A stretch of 5,783 nt of DNA, taken from NCBI GenBank assembly GCA_022567365.1, contig JADFHG010000263.1:1-5783 (forward strand), given 5' to 3'. Below, one piece after another: positions 5,180 through 5,783 of this stretch. The notes below the pieces were generated by a model. The model saw nothing but the letters and a program-made list of their open reading frames with translations. It did not search any database and was not told where the DNA came from. The stretch's first letter is position 1, and every line of letters starts with the position of its first letter. Position numbers and translations under genes: made by a program. Origin of the DNA: Planctomycetota bacterium. GTDB lineage: Bacteria > Planctomycetota > Phycisphaerae > UBA1845.

Positions 5180-5497
5180 GTGTTGGGACACGTTTGCACC
5201 TTTCGTTCGATGGCAGATCCGCTGAACACGGATTGCGTGCGAGAATGGCGATCGTCGCCCGGGGAATGCAGGTCTGTTCGTGGACCAACGCCCAATCGGC
5301 CGGAATCGCGCCTCCGTCGTCACGATTCGAGTCAGGATCTGCAAGAGCTGGTGAGGGTCGGCGTACTCAGGGAGATCAAAAGCAGACCGAAGGCGTTCGC
5401 CTGCGATGGTATTATTGAGGCGGCATACGGCGATGCTGTGAAACCGGCGGCGACGAAACCCGCTACCGAATCCCAGCAGCCATCGTCGCAGTCTTGA
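5180..5497 (+). CDS. Uncertain hypothetical ORF, 105 codons
   Basis: A GTG-started frame that fills most of the long gap right of miaB. It overlaps no certain gene. The first half is Arg/Ser/Pro-rich with four cysteines and looks non-coding. The second half (about 50-105) reads more like protein, with a helical LQELVRVGVLREIKSRP, an ACDGIIEAAYGD segment and an Ala/Pro/Ser-rich tail. It has no clear ribosome binding site, and third-position GC looks lower than in the certain genes nearby. The stop codon lies at the foot of a large inverted repeat, as for a gene with a terminator-like structure. The opposite strand also has an open frame here (5147-5512) with no better support. It could be a small gene starting later, a decayed gene or chance. 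Confidence 0.25.
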   Translation: MLGHVCTFRSMADPLNTDCVREWRSSPGECRSVRGPTPNRPESRLRRHDSSQDLQELVRVGVLREIKSRPKAFACDGIIEAAYGDAVKPAATKPATESQQPSSQS

Positions 5498-5547
5498 AAC
5501 GCCCCTGAACAATCACGCACATGGCTCCCGGGTGATTGGGGGCGTTT
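5497..5547. terminator. Large bulged inverted repeat, possible bidirectional terminator or mRNA-end structure
   Basis: AAACGCCCC (5497-5505) pairs with GGGGCGTTT (5539-5547), and inside it CAATCAC (5510-5516) pairs with GTGATTG (5532-5538). That gives sixteen base pairs with a 4-base bulge (TGAA, 5506-5509) and a 15-base loop. It begins on the last base of the stop of the weak ORF ending at 5497 and lies upstream of the promoter at 5593. Only three T residues follow the stem on either strand, so intrinsic termination is possible but not typical. Confidence 0.4.
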
Positions 5548-5589
5548 GAACCTGTCCCACGCGAGTTTCCCGCCGCCCACGCGGTTTCT

Positions 5590-5598
5590 TGCTATAAT
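5590..5598 (+). promoter_or_regulatory. Extended -10 promoter for the rightward small ORF
   Basis: TGCTATAAT has a perfect TATAAT hexamer (5593-5598) with the TG of an extended -10, which can work with a poor -35. No TTGACA-like box is found at normal spacing; TTTCCC (5566-5571) is too far and a poor match. A perfect TATAAT is rare in GC-rich sequence and stands out. Transcription would start near 5605 and run to the right. Confidence 0.6.
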
Positions 5599-5601
5599 CG
5601 C

Positions 5602-5665
5602 GTGCCGTTGGGTCGAACGTACCGATGGGACGACGGCACCGTTGGCCAAGGGTTCGTCTTGAACC
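5602..5665 (+). other. Structured 5' leader with two hairpins
   Basis: Just after the predicted promoter, GTGCCGT (5602-5608) can pair with ACGGCAC (5633-5639), and GGTTC (5651-5655) with GAACC (5661-5665) around a 5-base loop. These fill the leader between the promoter and the ATG at 5687. No known riboswitch or leader class is recognised. A 26-codon frame from ATG at 5625 to 5705 also crosses this leader and overlaps the start of the small ORF. Confidence 0.3.
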
Positions 5666-5686
5666 GCTCGGCATGGGAGACGCTCG

Positions 5687-5764
5687 ATGTTCGCTTGGAA
5701 GTTGATTCACCTGTTGTATGTCGTACCGATTGCAGGGATCGGTTTGAAATTTGCGTATTGCTGA
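5687..5764 (+). CDS. Hydrophobic 25-residue small ORF
   Basis: ATG at 5687 to TGA at 5762-5764. The product would be MFAWKLIHLLYVVPIAGIG followed by LKFAYC: one Lys near the start, a long hydrophobic run that could span the membrane once, and a terminal Cys. GGGAGA lies a few bases upstream (5675-5680) as a fair ribosome binding site, and the extended -10 promoter is about 90 bases upstream. A purine-rich GAGGA (5763-5767) covers its stop and may serve a following gene. Membrane location is inferred from composition only. It could be a real single-span small protein, a leader peptide for the next gene, or chance. The family is not recognised. Confidence 0.45.
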   Translation: MFAWKLIHLLYVVPIAGIGLKFAYC

Positions 5765-5779
5765 GGACACCCGCTCGAC

Positions 5780-5783
5780 ATGC
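5780..5783 (+). CDS. Possible start codon of the next gene
   Basis: An ATG at 5780-5782, with GAGGA (5763-5767) upstream as a possible but rather distant ribosome binding site, follows the small ORF by 15 bases. Only the start codon is visible, so nothing can be said of the product; the call rests on position. Confidence 0.25.

Noticed and set aside
3877..5418. 513-codon rightward open frame antisense to miaB
   Set aside because: It is a shadow of miaB: MiaB has all motifs of its family in the opposite frame, and long antisense frames are common in GC-rich coding DNA.
5147..5512. Leftward 121-codon frame in the gap right of miaB
   Set aside because: Arg-rich, no domain or ribosome binding site, and it crosses the large inverted repeat and the candidate miaB promoter.
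5625..5705. 26-codon frame overlapping the start of the small ORF
   Set aside because: Arg-rich with no ribosome binding site; at most an upstream ORF, so it is only mentioned in the leader entry.

Overview
GC-rich, densely coding bacterial DNA. The gene set (an ECF sigma factor with a membrane-anchored partner, a STAND-type NTPase, scattered REP-like hairpins, weak or absent Shine-Dalgarno sites on several genes) would suit a Planctomycetota-like environmental bacterium. This is an inference from style; no taxonomic marker in the window settles it. All the well-supported genes lie on the minus strand. Only a small ORF and a second small, uncertain ORF near the right edge point the other way.

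From left to right: (1) 1-719, minus, the first 239 residues of a large protein cut by the window edge. An N-terminal HNH nuclease domain is joined to an NB-ARC (STAND) NTPase, an architecture typical of nucleotide-dependent defence or conflict proteins. (2) 720-898, a spacer with a palindrome that could be an operator, a candidate near-leaderless promoter and a REP-like palindrome. (3) 899-1684, minus, an exported, helix-rich protein resembling the CpxP/ZraP style of periplasmic sensor. (4) 1685-2000, a spacer with a strong ribosome binding site, a perfect hairpin of a dispersed repeat family and an 8-bp inverted repeat. (5) 2001-2612 and 2609-3199, minus, a single-pass membrane protein (likely anti-sigma factor) translationally coupled to an ECF sigma factor. 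(6) 3200-3564, a spacer with three more copies of the hairpin repeat, two of them in tandem. (7) 3565-5061, minus, a complete miaB tRNA methylthiotransferase. (8) 5062-5783, mostly non-coding or uncertain. It holds a possible miaB promoter, a weak 105-codon ORF ending in a large inverted repeat, and an extended -10 promoter followed by a structured leader, a 25-codon hydrophobic small ORF and the first codon of a possible next gene.

Functionally, the sigma factor, its coupled membrane partner and the exported helical protein make a plausible envelope-stress or metal-sensing module: sensor outside, anti-sigma across the membrane, sigma factor inside. miaB is a housekeeping tRNA modification gene. 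The HNH-NB-ARC gene is the accessory item and the best candidate for an under-described defence protein. Its sensor half lies outside the window.
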